NCBI GenBank assembly: GCA_024734555.1
Contig: JANPWX010000657.1
Span: 121,208 to 185,207 of the forward strand
Direction of reading: 5' to 3'
Length of the DNA stretch: 64,000 nt
Origin: Trochalopteron elliotii
Lineage: Eukaryota > Chordata > Aves > Passeriformes > Leiothrichidae
Position numbers and translations under genes: made by a program. Shown here piece by piece: positions 1-11,839 of the stretch (positions are counted from its first letter, which is position 1; each line of letters opens with the position of its first letter). The notes below the pieces were generated by a model that had not been told where the DNA came from, made no database searches, and saw only the letters and a list, made by a program, of their open reading frames with translations.

Positions 1-115
1 GTGCAGGATCAGGAACTGGACTGGATGATCCCAGTGCAGGATCAGGAGCTGGACTGGATGATCCCTGTGTGTCCCGTCCAGCCCAGAATATTCTGTGATC
101 CCTCTTATTCTCTGA
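1..115 (+). mobile_element. CR1 LINE 3' end, with internal duplication
   Basis: Matches the CR1 3' terminus: a GGACTGGATGATCCC block followed by a 'gtcc...aat attctgtg' end. The block GGATCAGGAGCTGGACTGG occurs twice about 35 bp apart (near 6 and 41), so the tail was partly duplicated. The copy is cut by the window edge. Confidence 0.75.
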
Positions 116-596
116 GGCAGATTCTCTGATTCTCCTGCTCTTCTTTGGAGGAGCAGTGAGAGATGAGGAGACTGAACAGGGTCCCCTCATCCTCAGCCAA
201 GGGATGAGAGGGGAAGGCGAGGGGAAAGCTCAGCTGTGCCCTGGGGACACGAGGACTGCTCTCCCCAAATCTCCTCCTGCCTGAGGATGCCGACAGCTCC
301 AAAAAGCGGCTGCCCAGAGGAATTGCTCTGTGGAAAGCGGATATTTGCCACTTTTCCTGAGACGGCAAAGCGGCCCCCGGGACTCCCTGCCGCATCCCCC
401 TCCCGTCGGAGCCGCATTATCCCGAGGAGCCCATCCAGCGCTGTTGTATCAGCAATAAGTGCCCGAGCTTAGGGGATTTATGGCCATATGCTCGCATGGC
501 TTAGGCGCTGAGAGGCTTAGAAACCCTTCCTCCGAATTCCTCAGGCCGGCTAAAACCTCCTGCCCGACTGGCTCGGCTTACAGCAGCGAGACGGGC

Positions 597-1556
597 CCGG
601 AGAGACCCTCCCCGGGAAAGCTGCCGAGTTCCGGGAGAAAAGGGGCTGGAGAGACCCTTGTCAGGAGAAAAGGAGCTGGAGAGACCCTCCCCAGGAGGAA
701 AGGGACTGGAGAAATTCTCTCCAGGAGAAAAGGGGCTGGAGAGAGCCTTCCCGGGGGAAAATGGGCTGGAGACACCCTCCCCAGGAGAAAAGGGACTGGA
801 GACACCTTCTGCAGGAAGGACACTGAGTTCCAGGAGAAAAGGGGCAGGAGAAACTTTACTGAGGAGAAAAGGGACTGGAGAGACCCTTCCCGGGAGAAAA
901 GAGGCTGGAGAAACCCTCCCCAGGGAAAGCTGCTGAGTTTCAGGAGAAAAGGGGCTGGAGAAACCTTCCCCAACAGAAAAGGGGCTAGAGAGACCCTCTC
1001 CAGGCGAAAAGGGGCTGGAGAAATCCTCCCCAGGAGAAAAGGGGCTGGAGAGACCCTCCTGAAGGGAAAAGGGACTGGAGAAACTCTCCCCAGGAGAAAA
1101 GGGGCTAGAGAGACCCTCTCCAGGAAAGATACTGAGTTCCAGGAGAAACAGGGCTGGAGAAACCTTCTCCAGGAGAAAAGGAGCTGGAGAGACCCTCCCC
1201 AGGAGGAAAGGGACTGGAGAAACCCTCCTGAGGAGAAAAGGGGCTGGAGAGACCCTCCCCAGGAGGAAAGGGACTGGAGAAACCCTCCTGAGGAGAAAAG
1301 GGGCTGGAGAGACCCTCCCCAGGAAAGCTGCTGAGTTCCAGGAGAAAAGGGGCTGGAGAAACCTTTCCCAAGAGAAAAGAGACTGGAGAGACCCTCTCCA
1401 GGGAAAGCTGCTGAGTTCCAGGAGAAAAGGAACTGGAGAAACCCTCTCCAGGAGAAAAGGGGATGGAGAAACCCTTCCTGGGAGAAATAGGGCTGGAGAA
1501 ACCCTTCCCCAACAGAAAAGGGGCTAGAAAGACCCTCCCCAGGAGAAAAGGGACTG
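597..1556. repeat. GC-rich 30-bp minisatellite (~32 units)
   Basis: Tandem array of a 30-bp purine-rich unit with the core AGGAGAAAAGGGGCTGGAGA followed by (G/A)ACCCTCCCC. Six units carry a variant in which GAAAG(C/A)TGCTGAGTTCC replaces the core (near 612, 812, 924, 1122, 1322, 1402). A 60-bp dimer is duplicated at 1201-1320. Because 30 is divisible by 3, frames stay open on both strands (about 291 codons plus, 336 minus); these are repeat artefacts, not genes. Confidence 0.93.
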
Positions 1557-3069
1557 GCAGAAGTCTGGGAATGCTGGAGCTGCCTCACAACCTCCCAGTG
1601 AGGAAGGTGAATCCCTCAGAGGTGGAAATCTGGGGATGGTTTCACTCCTGACACTGAGCCAGCGAGACACAAACCTGTCTGTGGCCAAAAGGTTTTTTCA
1701 GATATGATTTAACCTATAATTATTTAGGGTTTGTGTCAGGGTGCTGGGATTTAACCACGAACTCAGGCCAAATCCTGTCACCTGCACAGCAGAATGATGT
1801 TCAGCATCACTGTGTCTCATGCTGGGTCTCATGGTGCCAACTACTTGAAAAAAACAACAAAAAAAATCAGTTTAAGTTGATGAAAACTCACAGTAAAAAG
1901 TTATTTCCGTCCTTTTCTTCTCGCCCCAAATGGCACTGTAATTTTGGCAGCAAGAAATTAGGAAGTAAAATGTGGTTTCTGCTTAGCCTGCTTTTCTTTT
2001 CCTTGTTTTGACATATTTTAATTATTATTCCATATTCTGAAGGTGAGGGGGGAAAATACAGGAAAATATTTTAAAAACAAGCTGGTGGTTTTTTTATCTT
2101 TGGCCAGTTCACTTCAGCAGCATCATGGGACTTCCAGGCTCTGAAAAATGAAAAAGAGATGGACCTGCACCAGGACACTTCATCTGAACCTTGAGATTTG
2201 ATGGCAGCAGGGATCTGAGTGCAGGCAAGGGAGATGATGGAGCCTGGAGCATGATTTTGGAGCTGAAAAAGTATTTTCAATTATTAAATTCGTATTTTTT
2301 ATTTTGTAACAATGACCTATGGTGACACCCACCCTTCGTTTCTCCATTGGGGGTCCTTCTCCCTCTATCCCAAACGTGATTTAAATTCTGTAGGAAAGCT
2401 AAAAGTGGTTTCTCCTTCTGGCTCACGTGCATTAAAAAAAAAAAAAAAAAAGAAATCCAAGTTAGCAGAGCTCAATTTTCTGCTGAAGGCGAGTCCCAAT
2501 TGCAATTTTGTGTGTGTCCATCTGTACAGAAATACAAGTGTGACACAGAAGTCAGAAAGGAAAGGGCTCGTTCTGTTCAGAAAATCACCCGGGGGGCAAA
2601 ACCCCAAACCCTGTCAACAATATATAATTTTAATTGCCATTTTCTAAGGGGAACCCATTGAATTTTGGGCAGTGAATGGGCCAGGGGTGGTTTCAGCCCT
2701 ACCTTACAGCGAGAGTTGAGACATCTGCTGTGTTTTAGGGAACAGGGAATGTTGTGGCAGGTCCAACAAAGAACAAAGTCCTCACTCAGCCAGGGACTCC
2801 CAAAAAAAGTGATGGAGCTGGAAATGTCCCTGGATCAAAGAGCTCAGGCACAAAGCAAGAATTATCACGGTCACTGCAGATCAAGGCAGCAAAAGATGAA
2901 AGGCTGCATTCTTATATATATATTATATGTATGAAAATATAAATGTATGCACCATTCTGCCTTGATAGAGGGACCCTTAAGTGACACTTAATTACAGACA
3001 GTTATTATTAAACTTGTACAAATCAGTGTGGAAAGGTCAGTGCACAGAGATGAGACAAAGGGAGCATTT
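1557..3069. other. intergenic, no gene seen
   Basis: Unique-looking sequence with a short A-tract (2434-2451). Frames are short and resemble nothing known. Confidence 0.6.
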
Positions 3070-3170
3070 TTCACATTTTCCATCAATTTATAAATCAGGT
3101 AAAAGAGGTAACATCACATTCCCAAGTTACAGAGGGAATTGGTGGCAAAGCTGTTAATGAAGCCCAAGAA
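3070..3170 (+). repeat. possible MIR-like ancient SINE relic
   Basis: The order CATTTTCCATCAATTTATAA, then AGAGGTAACATCACATTCCC, then GTTACAGAGGGAATTGGTGG and CAAAGCTG resembles the MIR 3' half (a 'cattttacagatgagg...gaggttaagtgacttgccc...agtggcagagc' layout). Divergence is high, so this is only a suggestion. Confidence 0.35.
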
Positions 3171-3184
3171 ACCAAATTTTGATT

Positions 3185-3412
3185 AAGGTGCTGCTCTTTT
3201 ATTATTTTTATAAATAAAAATGTATTCATTCATTTTAATAATAAATAAAATTATAACATTTATTTATCATTAAAATTAATATAATTATTTTAATAATAAA
3301 TAAAATTAATAATTTATTATTAAAATAAATATTAATTACTTTATTTATAATAATTTTTATTATTTTATTTTAATTATTTTTATTATTTCTTTTTCTGTAC
3401 AAGTAATTTAAA
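3185..3412. repeat. AT-rich low-complexity block
   Basis: About 230 bp of TAATAA/AATAAAAT/TTATT words with almost no G or C; imperfect units of about 15-20 bp recur. Confidence 0.85.
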
Positions 3413-4295
3413 CAAATTTGTATTATAGCAAAGCCTGGAGCTGTTTCAGCTGGAAGTGGCCTTTCTACAGAAAAAAATAATGTCCCAACTCTCAGCACAA
3501 GTGGGGAAAAGAAAACAAATATCCTCAGGAAACGGTTCCAGCAAATTTGTCACTTCACTGATAAAGTAGTTAGGAGTTTGAATTTGACTCACCTCATTTG
3601 TAGATCTGAGTTGAATTCACCTGTGAGGGCAAAATACAAAAAAAATCACATGGAAATCACAGTTTTCAGCAATCTTTCCAATATTTTGCTTTGCCAAGCC
3701 AAACCCACCTCAGTTCTGTGTCGGCCTGGGAGCAAATTTAAACAGTGTGAACTAAGATAATGTTTTTATTTAACAAAGGAGCAGCAGGTGGGGGGACAAA
3801 ATGCAGGAGAACAGTTGAGAAGTGCAGTTAATTAATGTAAATTCGACTGGATCCATCCACATGTTGGTTTTAAGCCACTGAGCTATGTGTTTCTGCACCT
3901 GGGTCTTTCAGGGTGCCTTCAACTCCAAAAAAACAGCAAAACTGGTTCAACATAAACAATTATCTATAGGACAAAAAATTATGTGATTTAGGATTTATTT
4001 ATACAAACCAAGGTGAAATTAGAAGGAGCAGATGAGGAAAGGGGTGAGAGATGATGAGGGGGAAGCAGAAAAATAATTGATATCAAAGCCTTGGTTCAGC
4101 AAAGAACCTGAAAATGAGCTGCAGGCTAAGCCCATGCTTAAGTGTTCACATGGAAGTCGAAGGAGGTCCTTAATTAGAGAAGAAAATGTCACATTTATGC
4201 CAAAAGAACTGAAACATTTGTTGGTTTTGATTAACAAAATAATTAATTAAGTTTTTAGCAGCCATGTTGTTGAGGCAGTCATTGGATCATGGAAT

Positions 4296-4718
4296 CCATA
4301 GCTCTGTCTCTAACGCTTTCCAAGGTCTCTCAACCACAAACTGTCCAATTAAGAAATGACACCTAAATTGTTCTTACTTTTAACCCAATAACCAACCACC
4401 CATGGCCGCAATGCGAATTTTTCTACCCAATTACAAAAAAACCACCCAGACCCGTGAAGAAGAAGGTGAAAAAGAAGGACTCAGCCTCCACCCTAAATCC
4501 TCCATCTTGCTTTATATATATTACTGTATTTTAAACCCTGAAACTCTAAGTTTTCCACCCTGTGATATCACACACTTCTATTCAAACTACACACCCATAA
4601 TCCCAGTGCTGTCACTGAATTTTGGGAGCCTTTTCCATGGCCTCAGGTCAAATACAGTGTTTGCTTGGGGGTCAGTGCCTGTCAGCACAGAAAGCCCAAA
4701 GCTCTCAGGGTTCCAACA
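4296..4718 (-). mobile_element. solo LTR, family A, copy 1 (3'-truncated)
   Basis: Aligns in reverse with the LTRs at 7967 and 46266. Its 5' end (TGTTGGAACCC on minus) is at 4718. Shared internal blocks include AACTGTCCAATTA, AACCCAATAACCAACCACC, a GAA-rich tract, GTGATATCACA and CACTGACCCCCAAGC. The expected poly(A)/U5 end is missing at about 4296, so it is truncated. An open frame of 111 codons inside it is a by-product. No internal retroviral genes are present. Confidence 0.8.
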
Positions 4719-4724
4719 GACTTC

Positions 4725-6760
4725 TCAGGTCATGTGAGTCCACGTCACTGCTGATTTCATCCTGAGCAAAGATGTGTCCTGTAATTCAATCCAGTGCCTT
4801 CAAGCAGCAGAATTCCCCCTAAGGGGGAAAAATTCCATTGCTGAATGCTGGATGTGGTGGCTGTTCCTTCTCTCTGGTGCAGGCATCTGCTCTGGAATAG
4901 GTGACAGCAAGGGGGACAAGGATTTCTTCAGCTTTTTTCCTCCATGACCTCATTGTGGAGATTGACATTAAAAATGAAATTACCTGACTGTTAGCAGTGT
5001 GCTCCCTTTGCCAGATAAATTCCCTCCCAAGTTCTCCACTCCTGAAGGAAGGAATATGTCGAGGCTGATGCTGAGGTTGTTTTCACACAAGTGAAAACTG
5101 GTTAAGGGACAGTGGTTTTAATCTTGATTTTTGACTTGGGCTTGAAAGGGGAGATGGGTGAGAGGCGCAGAGCAGCAAAAGAGGGATGAGATGGGAAGGC
5201 AAAGAGAGGAAAGCAGAGGAATTTGTGGGATTTGCTCGAGTTCATCCATCCATTAATAAAGGGCAAACGAGAAGTGACAGGGAGGTAACACTGAGCAGGC
5301 CTCGGCCATTCTGCAAAATATCTCCCATAATTTCAGGGAGCAGGAACTCCAGCTGACAGATTTTTGGAGCTGGCCACGGAGCTGTCATGGGACTGGGGAG
5401 AGGAAGAGGAGGGGGAAGGGATGGCTGGGAAGGGGGCAGAGCTCGTGGAGAGGAGCGGGAGCAAAGCTGAGGTCAAGGGCGAGGTGTTGGGGGCAGCTCA
5501 CATCCCGCCCGGTTCCCCGTGGCATCCAGAACAGATTTTGCTGCTCTGTTGGGATGCACTGGGACAAGGATCACGTCATAAACTCCAGGCTGGAGCGTGG
5601 CAGAGCTGGGAAAAGCTGATTCCCCTCCGGGGTGGCTGCTGAGGCCACATTACCTGACATTTCCCCCCACCCCAGCTCGACGTGACTCAAGTGCCGGGGG
5701 TTGCATTAAGGAGGTGTGAACATCATGAGCCTGGAAAGCAGCCAAAGCTTGGGAAGGTCAGGAGAGGAATTTTTCCACCAAGTTCAAATGGACTTTCAAT
5801 CAACTCCAGCTTCGCCCTGAGACTTTTCCCTACGTGTACCCAAAAAAATGAGGTGAGGTGCCACGTAACGAGCGAGACCACACAGGGCTGACTCACTCCG
5901 GGTTCTTCTCTCATGCAAAGCTTGCTGAGGACATCTGGGAACATTCCTGTTTGGGCTGCATGGAAAAGGGGTATCCAAAAAGGGGTTTTTTTGCTATTTT
6001 TTCAAAGGAGGAAGTGGCCAAACATGGGCAGAAAGTTGTTCAAAATACGGAAAAAACACCAAAAATTAGGGCTGGGAAGATAGCAACAAATAATAGGCAA
6101 ATCCTGAGATGAGTTTATGGCTTTGGGGACATTTTCAACCACCAAGGGGAGATTATTCAGACACCCTCACCTAGAAATACAAATTCCTGATTGCACCAAA
6201 GGTGCTGGCAGGGTGACAACACCGAGGTCAGCGAGGGAATTCCACCTTGTGAAGGAGGAGCAGTTGCTCCACTGCCTTGGTACGTCCTCGTCTGGTTCAG
6301 CTGCCTTTGCAGATCTCACCCCAAGTGCTGAAATTCATCTTCAGCTTTGCCATCAGCTCTCCAATAAATTACCCTGGAGAGGTGTTTAGGGACCCTGCAG
6401 TTCTCAACGTGTTTGGGGGGGAAAAAAAAAAAGCAAGCACTAAAGAATGATGAAGAGCTGCTGAAATTTTATGTTACAAATATTTTTACAGCTTTAGCCC
6501 CTATTTTTAGTTAACAAATCATCTATGGACCAATTATAATTTCCTTCACACGTATTAAGTACACAGAAGAATTCGCCAAGCACACTGGTGCTAACCCCAA
6601 ACATTCAAAAAACATGAGTCAGCCCCTCTCACTGCCTTCCCCCCCTCCCACCCTGGGCTTATTATGGGCTGAAACTTCATCAGACTTCTGCAAAAAAATA
6701 AATGTAGCCTCTTTTTTTGCCTTCAAGTACTGGAAATGTTTTCATCTTGCTTCTTCAAGG
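4725..6760. other. intergenic, no gene seen
   Basis: Contains a purine-rich patch around 5150-5460 and short A/G runs near 6416-6432. Reading frames do not resemble known proteins. No transposon is recognised. Confidence 0.6.
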
Positions 6761-6843
6761 TTTCTTCTGCACCTCTGAGGATTGGGAATTTATTTTCTTT
6801 TTAAAAGAAGCCTGATGTTTCCTCTTATTTACTTGTCTTCCAG

Positions 6844-6871
6844 AGTGAGGGATGCCTAAAAGTCCCTCCAG
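6844..6871 (+). other. splice-flanked 28-nt segment, copy 1 (hypothetical exon)
   Basis: A pyrimidine-rich run ending CTTGTCTTCCAG precedes, and CAG/GTAAAG follows. Both sites are near consensus. There is no transcript evidence; 28 nt is short for an exon, so this may be chance. Confidence 0.2.
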
Positions 6872-7337
6872 GTAAAGACTGGGACAACAACTCCTACACT
6901 CCCTGGATTTCTCTGTTTTGGTTGTATCTATTTGCTCTATTATTGCTTAGCTTGTTTTTCCTTCATTATGTTGAGTATGCAAGTGAAAAAATCATGTGAT
7001 TACTACTCCATCTTCCCAGTGGGATTGAGGGCATGGCCAGACCTTCAAAATGTTGGAACGATTTTTAATTTTTTAAAAAACCTTCCAGCTTTTTTAAAGG
7101 GAGAGTCATTTTCCTTCTCTCCAAGGTGGTCATGGTGATTGAAGGCCTTTATTCCCTTTCCCAAACGAAGGACTCCAACATCATCTGAGATGCTCCTGAA
7201 AACCAAAACACCAACTATTTTATTTTTGTGCAGAGCTATCTTAAACATTGGCACTTTCTTCTGTACCTCTGAGGATTGGGAATTTATCTTCTTTTTAAAA
7301 GAAGCCTGATGTTTCCTCTTCTTTACTTGTCTTCCAG

Positions 7338-7365
7338 AGTGAGGGATGCCTAAAAATCCCTCCAG
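7338..7365 (+). other. splice-flanked 28-nt segment, copy 2 (hypothetical exon)
   Basis: Same arrangement as at 6844-6871: acceptor CTTGTCTTCCAG and donor CAG/GTAAAG are both preserved, with one internal substitution. Confidence 0.2.
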
Positions 7366-7966
7366 GTAAAGATGAAGACAACAACTCCTACAATCCCTGG
7401 ATTTCTCTGTTTTGGTTGTATCCATGTGCTCTTAGCTTATTTTTTCCTTCATTATGGTGAATATGCAAGTGAAAAAATCATGTGTTTACTACTCCATCTT
7501 CCCAGTGGGATTGAGGGCATGGCCAGACCTTCAAAATGTTGGAACGATTTTTAATTTTTTAAAAAACCTTCCAGCTTTTTTAAAGGGAGAGTCATTTTCC
7601 TTCTCTCCAAGCTGGTCAAGGTGATTGAAGGTCTTTATTCCCTTTCCCAAACGAAGGACTCCAACATCATCTGAGATGCTCCTAAAAACCAAAACACCAA
7701 CCGTCTTATTTTTGTGCAGAGCTATCTTTAACCATCAGCTCTTACTGATTTATTCACATCATACTTTTTTTCTGAATTTCAAACATCCATAAATTAATTC
7801 TCCGTGAGTTTCCATTTGGCTGATGGGCTTGCCAAGGAAAAAATTGCTCAAGGAATCCTTGTCCCCCTTGATTTCACCTGCTCCAAGAGGATCAGTTAAT
7901 GCCTGTGCCAGAGGAAAAGTCCCAGCCCCATCATCCAGCAGTGAAGCAAAACACCACAAGGATCCC

Positions 7967-8435
7967 TGTTGGAATTCTGGAAATTTAGATTTTGGGGTTT
8001 TTGTGTATAGTAGTGCATGTGAGTCAAGATTAAAGGCTTTGGATGTTGTCTGAGTCCTTCTTCTTCACCTCCTTCTTCCTCCTTCTTCACATTCTTCTTC
8101 CTTCTTCTTCACCTTCTTCTTCATGGGTTTGGGTGGTTTTCTGTAACTTGTTGATGGAGTCTGCATTGCAGACTTCAAGCAGTTAGTTATTGGGTTTAAA
8201 ATAAAAATAATTTAAGTGGCATCTCATAATTGGACAGGTTGTCCTTGAAAAGACCTGGTAGAGATAGAGAACAGCTCCATTTTACCTCATTTCTCCAACT
8301 TGCTCATTAGAGTTCATGACTTGTGAGACTGTAAATAGATAAGGAACAATAAATATCCAAGTCTGAACTCGAAATCTACATTTCCCAAGTCTTAATCCTG
8401 ACCTCAGCAGAGAAAAAGAAACCAGAACTGTAACA
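7967..8435 (+). mobile_element. solo LTR, family A, copy 2 (ERVK-like)
   Basis: Runs from TGTTGGAATTCTGG to CTGTAACA, so it has TG...CA ends. The 6 bp before it (GATCCC, 7961-7966) and after it (GATGCC, 8436-8441) match but for one base, which fits a 6-bp ERVK-type target duplication. Inside are a (CTT)n-rich stretch (8055-8125), ATAATTGGACAGG, and AATAAATATCC near the 3' end as a likely poly(A) signal. No gag-pol-env sequence is present. Confidence 0.85.
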
Positions 8436-8441
8436 GATGCC

Positions 8442-10931
8442 AACCCTCTTTATCAGTGTGCACCAAATTCCTTGGAAAAGCAGGATCAGGGACCTGGATG
8501 ACTGCTCCTGGATAACCAGGACCACGGACACCTGGAGAAGGGCCAGGTGCTTTGCAGGATGAGAAGAGCTTGAGAGAAAAGTGGAATGGGATGAGTTTCA
8601 CACCTCCAAATCGCATCCTTGTCTTTCCAAGGGAGAATCTTTCCAATCCTTTTCATCTGGAGAGAGACCTGACTCTCATTATAAGGTGATAATTTAAATG
8701 TTTTTTAACTGCCAGTGTAGATAAAGACATGAGCTGTGTCCTGCCGTGCACATGGCTGGAACTTCTAAAAGGGTTTTGGTGCTCTTGGCGCTTTGGGACT
8801 TTCTTTTTTATCTCCTCAAACAGGGCCACAGAAGCCCTGAGCAGACACAGAATCATCTGATTCACACAAAGCTTCTTTCTGGACCTGTGTGCTGTGGCAG
8901 ACACTGAAGTCAATCCCTCCTGGCCTGTGTGGTTTTGTGAGAATCCAGGAAAAAAAGGAAAAAAAAAAAAAAAAAGGTAAAAAAAAAAGCAAAATTCACC
9001 AGATCAGCTTTCTAAGCAGAGACTTTCCCTGAGCTTTCCTAGAAACCCTGCTCTGCTTTTCCCATCTCCTGCCAAGCTGTATAGAATTGGATGAGCATAA
9101 TTTTCTTTTCTTTTGCTCCTGCTCCACGGGCTTGTGCCAGCGCCAGGAAGTTTATTTTTGTAACTTAACCCCCTCTCTTGCAAAGTGCACTTAAAGCACC
9201 TGGCTTTCCATTTTTGAATTAAACCAGGGCTGACCCTACTTTGCTGAAAGTGTAGCTGCTCTTTATTTGACTTGCAGGGCTTTAAGTCAGCTGTAATGGG
9301 CTGGGGTTAAGAGAGTCTCTGGCGAGGAAAACTTAGGAGAGGAGAGGAGAGAGCAGCTGGAAGTAAAACAGATTTTAAAAATCCCTGAGATGCTCAGCCC
9401 TGTCTGACAGCCTTCAAGTTCTACCTGCTGCAAAGGAAAACCCATTTTGGGGTGTTTTGGTTGGTTGGCTTTGCTTTTATTTTAATTTTTTTTTTCTTTT
9501 AAACAGCTTTATAGAGGCCTTGGATGAAATTGAACCTGGAGGCCGGGGAGGGAAGGGGTGTCTGGAGGCTGTAAAGGCAGAATTGTGAGTGACTTGCACA
9601 GACTTCAATAATTTGCAGACATCTGATATTAAAATGAGAGAAATCCCACCCCCACATGCAGGGCCTGGGAACTGTGCCCTGCAGACACTTTTAATGGCTC
9701 CTGTGGCTCTGTGCACCCCAACCTTCCAGGAATGCCTTTTTCCTGGGATATTTATTGATTTCTCTGGATCTAAACAAAAGCCCAGGAAAGCAGAAGGGGG
9801 GAGAAAAGAAAAAAATTAATAAAAATTCGAAATGAGATGAAAACCAGCTGATAACTCAGCCTCAGGGAATTCTCTCTGCAAAGGCAGACATCCAAGGAGA
9901 CGTGGCAGCTCCGTGGGTCTGGGAGAAGCAGGTCAGGACGTCAAGTGGAGTTAACAAAGTTGGGAAAATCACTGAGCAGGAGTCATTAAGGGCACCCATC
10001 ACACTAAGCCTGGTAACTAATCCTGAAGCTTCATCTGCTCCCAGTGAGAAGCCTGTGATCAAGAGCAGAGAGCAAAAAATTACAGGCTTCAAAGGGGAAA
10101 ATTGGTTTATATCAGAACCTGGAGTGTCCAAGGCCTAATAATTAACTAATTTGGGGGCTTCTGTTGTGGTTATCACTGAGTAAATTATTGCTTTAATGTT
10201 GGAAAAAGAATTCTCAGCGAAACAGTTTTGCAAAGCAGAGCTAATATTCTGAAATTAAGTATTTAGCTTACTTTGATTCACCTCTCTTCCATTCCTAATC
10301 CTCAGAATGATCCCCTGACACAGATTCATTTATGACAAGATCCTGTGGAATCAGATAATTTTCCCTCTAAAGGAAAAAAATATAAAAATGTAATTTATAC
10401 ATCTCATTTTAGATGAGTAATATTGACTGAAATGAACATTACACCTCCTCTTTCCTTTATACCAACCCCAGTTTTCACTTGGAGAATGAGGATGGTGCCA
10501 TTGTACACTTCAGATGGTGCAATAAACCACAAAAAAAGATTAATTTTGTGGCAGTGAAGACCTTGAAACCAATTCCTAGAGCAGCCAGACATATGTGGTG
10601 TTGTCTTCAGCACCAGCTCTGTTCTTCAACTCTAATTTGGTCATTCTGCTCCCAGAATTCCAACTTTGGATTTCATTCCGTGTAAAGGGTGAGCAATGCT
10701 GAATTCAGAATCCCTGAAACAAGAGAAACAAGGGCTCTTCTTCACAGCTTTGGGCTGTTTTGAAAGGAGTGTCTTTTCCAGAGGTCACAGGAATTCTGCC
10801 AGCCTGACATCATCACTTGTCCCAGGGCTAGGGGTGACAAGTGGGATGTCACCCTGCTCAGCTCATGAGAGGCTGTCCTTCAATGCCAGAGGATGAGGAA
10901 TCCTTTCTTTTGTCCTTTTTCATCGTCCTTT
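8442..10931. other. intergenic, no gene seen
   Basis: Unique-looking DNA with A-tracts at 8949-8990 and a T-tract at 9481-9500. No transposon, RNA gene or coding frame is recognised. Confidence 0.6.
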
Positions 10932-11529
10932 TGATGCCTTGGGAAGGCTGAGCTGGAACAGACTGGAGAAAGCTAAGAGAATAAAATAGATATTTATTAA
11001 AAGGCATTTAAGGACACACCTTGGGCAGGACAAGAGCCTGGCCAGGGCTACACCCAAGGTGGACCCAAAATGGTCACAGAATGGTCACAAAATGGACAGA
11101 AAATGGACACAAAATGGTCACGAAATGGACACAAAATGGTCACGAAATGGACACAAAATGGACACAAAATGGTCACAAAATGGACACAAAATGGACACAA
11201 AAGGGTCACAAAATGGACAAACAGTCACAAGGTCTCACACTTTTACATGTTTTGGTCCATTTCCATCTTGGGGTTGAATTGTCCAATTCCAGCTGCAGCT
11301 GATGCAGTCCCATCCTTCTTGTTTTCTCCCTTCAGCCACCCTTGTTTGTGCTTTTGGGCCTGAGAACTTGTCCCAGCTGTCCTTGGTGTGCAGCAGGAGA
11401 AGGATTTGTTTTGTGTCCCTGCTGTGTGCAGAGAGCTGAGTGACACTGAGTGTGAGCTCAGAGCTGCACCCCTGGGCACCACAGAACATGGAAATCATGA
11501 AAGTTAAAATTTAAGGCATGGCTTTCACA
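10932..11529 (-). mobile_element. LTR-like repeat, family B, copy 1 with internal VNTR
   Basis: Reverse-complement homologue of 28545-29345. On the minus strand it starts TGTGAAAGCC, contains the VNTR, then AATAAATATC (poly(A)-type signal), and ends AAGGCATCA. Homology stops at both ends, supporting a discrete element with TG...CA termini. I see no clear target duplication. The shared open frame (about 87 codons) occurs in both copies but resembles no known protein. Confidence 0.75.
11068..11226. repeat. 11-bp VNTR inside LTR family B, copy 1
   Basis: Alternating 11-mers AAAATGGTCAC and AAAATGGACAC, about 14 units, giving open frames in all three plus-strand phases (11 is not a multiple of 3, so each frame reads the same array in turn). 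Confidence 0.93.
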
Positions 11530-11839
11530 AAAACTGGTTGTAAGTGGTGAGAGCTCATCCACCCAACCTCTCACTGGCCATGAGTTCTCCTCATCTCTGA
11601 CCCTGCCTTGAGCAGGAGGTTGGACAAGGTGAGCTGGAGCCTCCTCTGACCTGAATTTTCCTCTGCTATGGTTTGGCTTCCAGGGAAAAGTTGTCCTGGA
11701 AATGGGAAGAAAGGGAGACAATCAGTGCAGGTGACTGAGGTTCCACATGCAGGGATTTGGAGGGATCCTGGCAAACCAATTCCCACCAGGAATGCAGGAA
11801 AACTCATCCTGGAGAGGCTGAGCCATGAGGGGACAACCA

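Larger units (their letters stand above)
6761..7735. repeat. 494-bp tandem duplication (two copies)
   Basis: Copy 1 is 6761-7254, copy 2 is 7255-7735. They align along nearly their whole length, from TTTCTTCTG(C/T)ACCTCTGAGG to GCAGAGCTATCTT. Differences are scattered substitutions and a few indels (copy 2 lacks a short stretch corresponding to about 6932-6947), so the duplication is not brand new. Each copy has a short segment with splice-like flanks (6844-6871 and 7338-7365). No coding frame is shared convincingly. Confidence 0.92.

Noticed and set aside
459..1588. Long open frames (291 codons plus, 336 minus) with RRKGAGETLP-type repeats
   Set aside because: They come from a 30-bp tandem repeat, whose period is divisible by three; both strands are open over the same stretch and no conserved domain is present.
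10990..11500. Interspersed AAAATGGACAC/AAAATGGTCAC units considered as a CRISPR-like array
   Set aside because: Units abut without spacers, the host is a vertebrate, and the array lies inside a dispersed LTR-like repeat.
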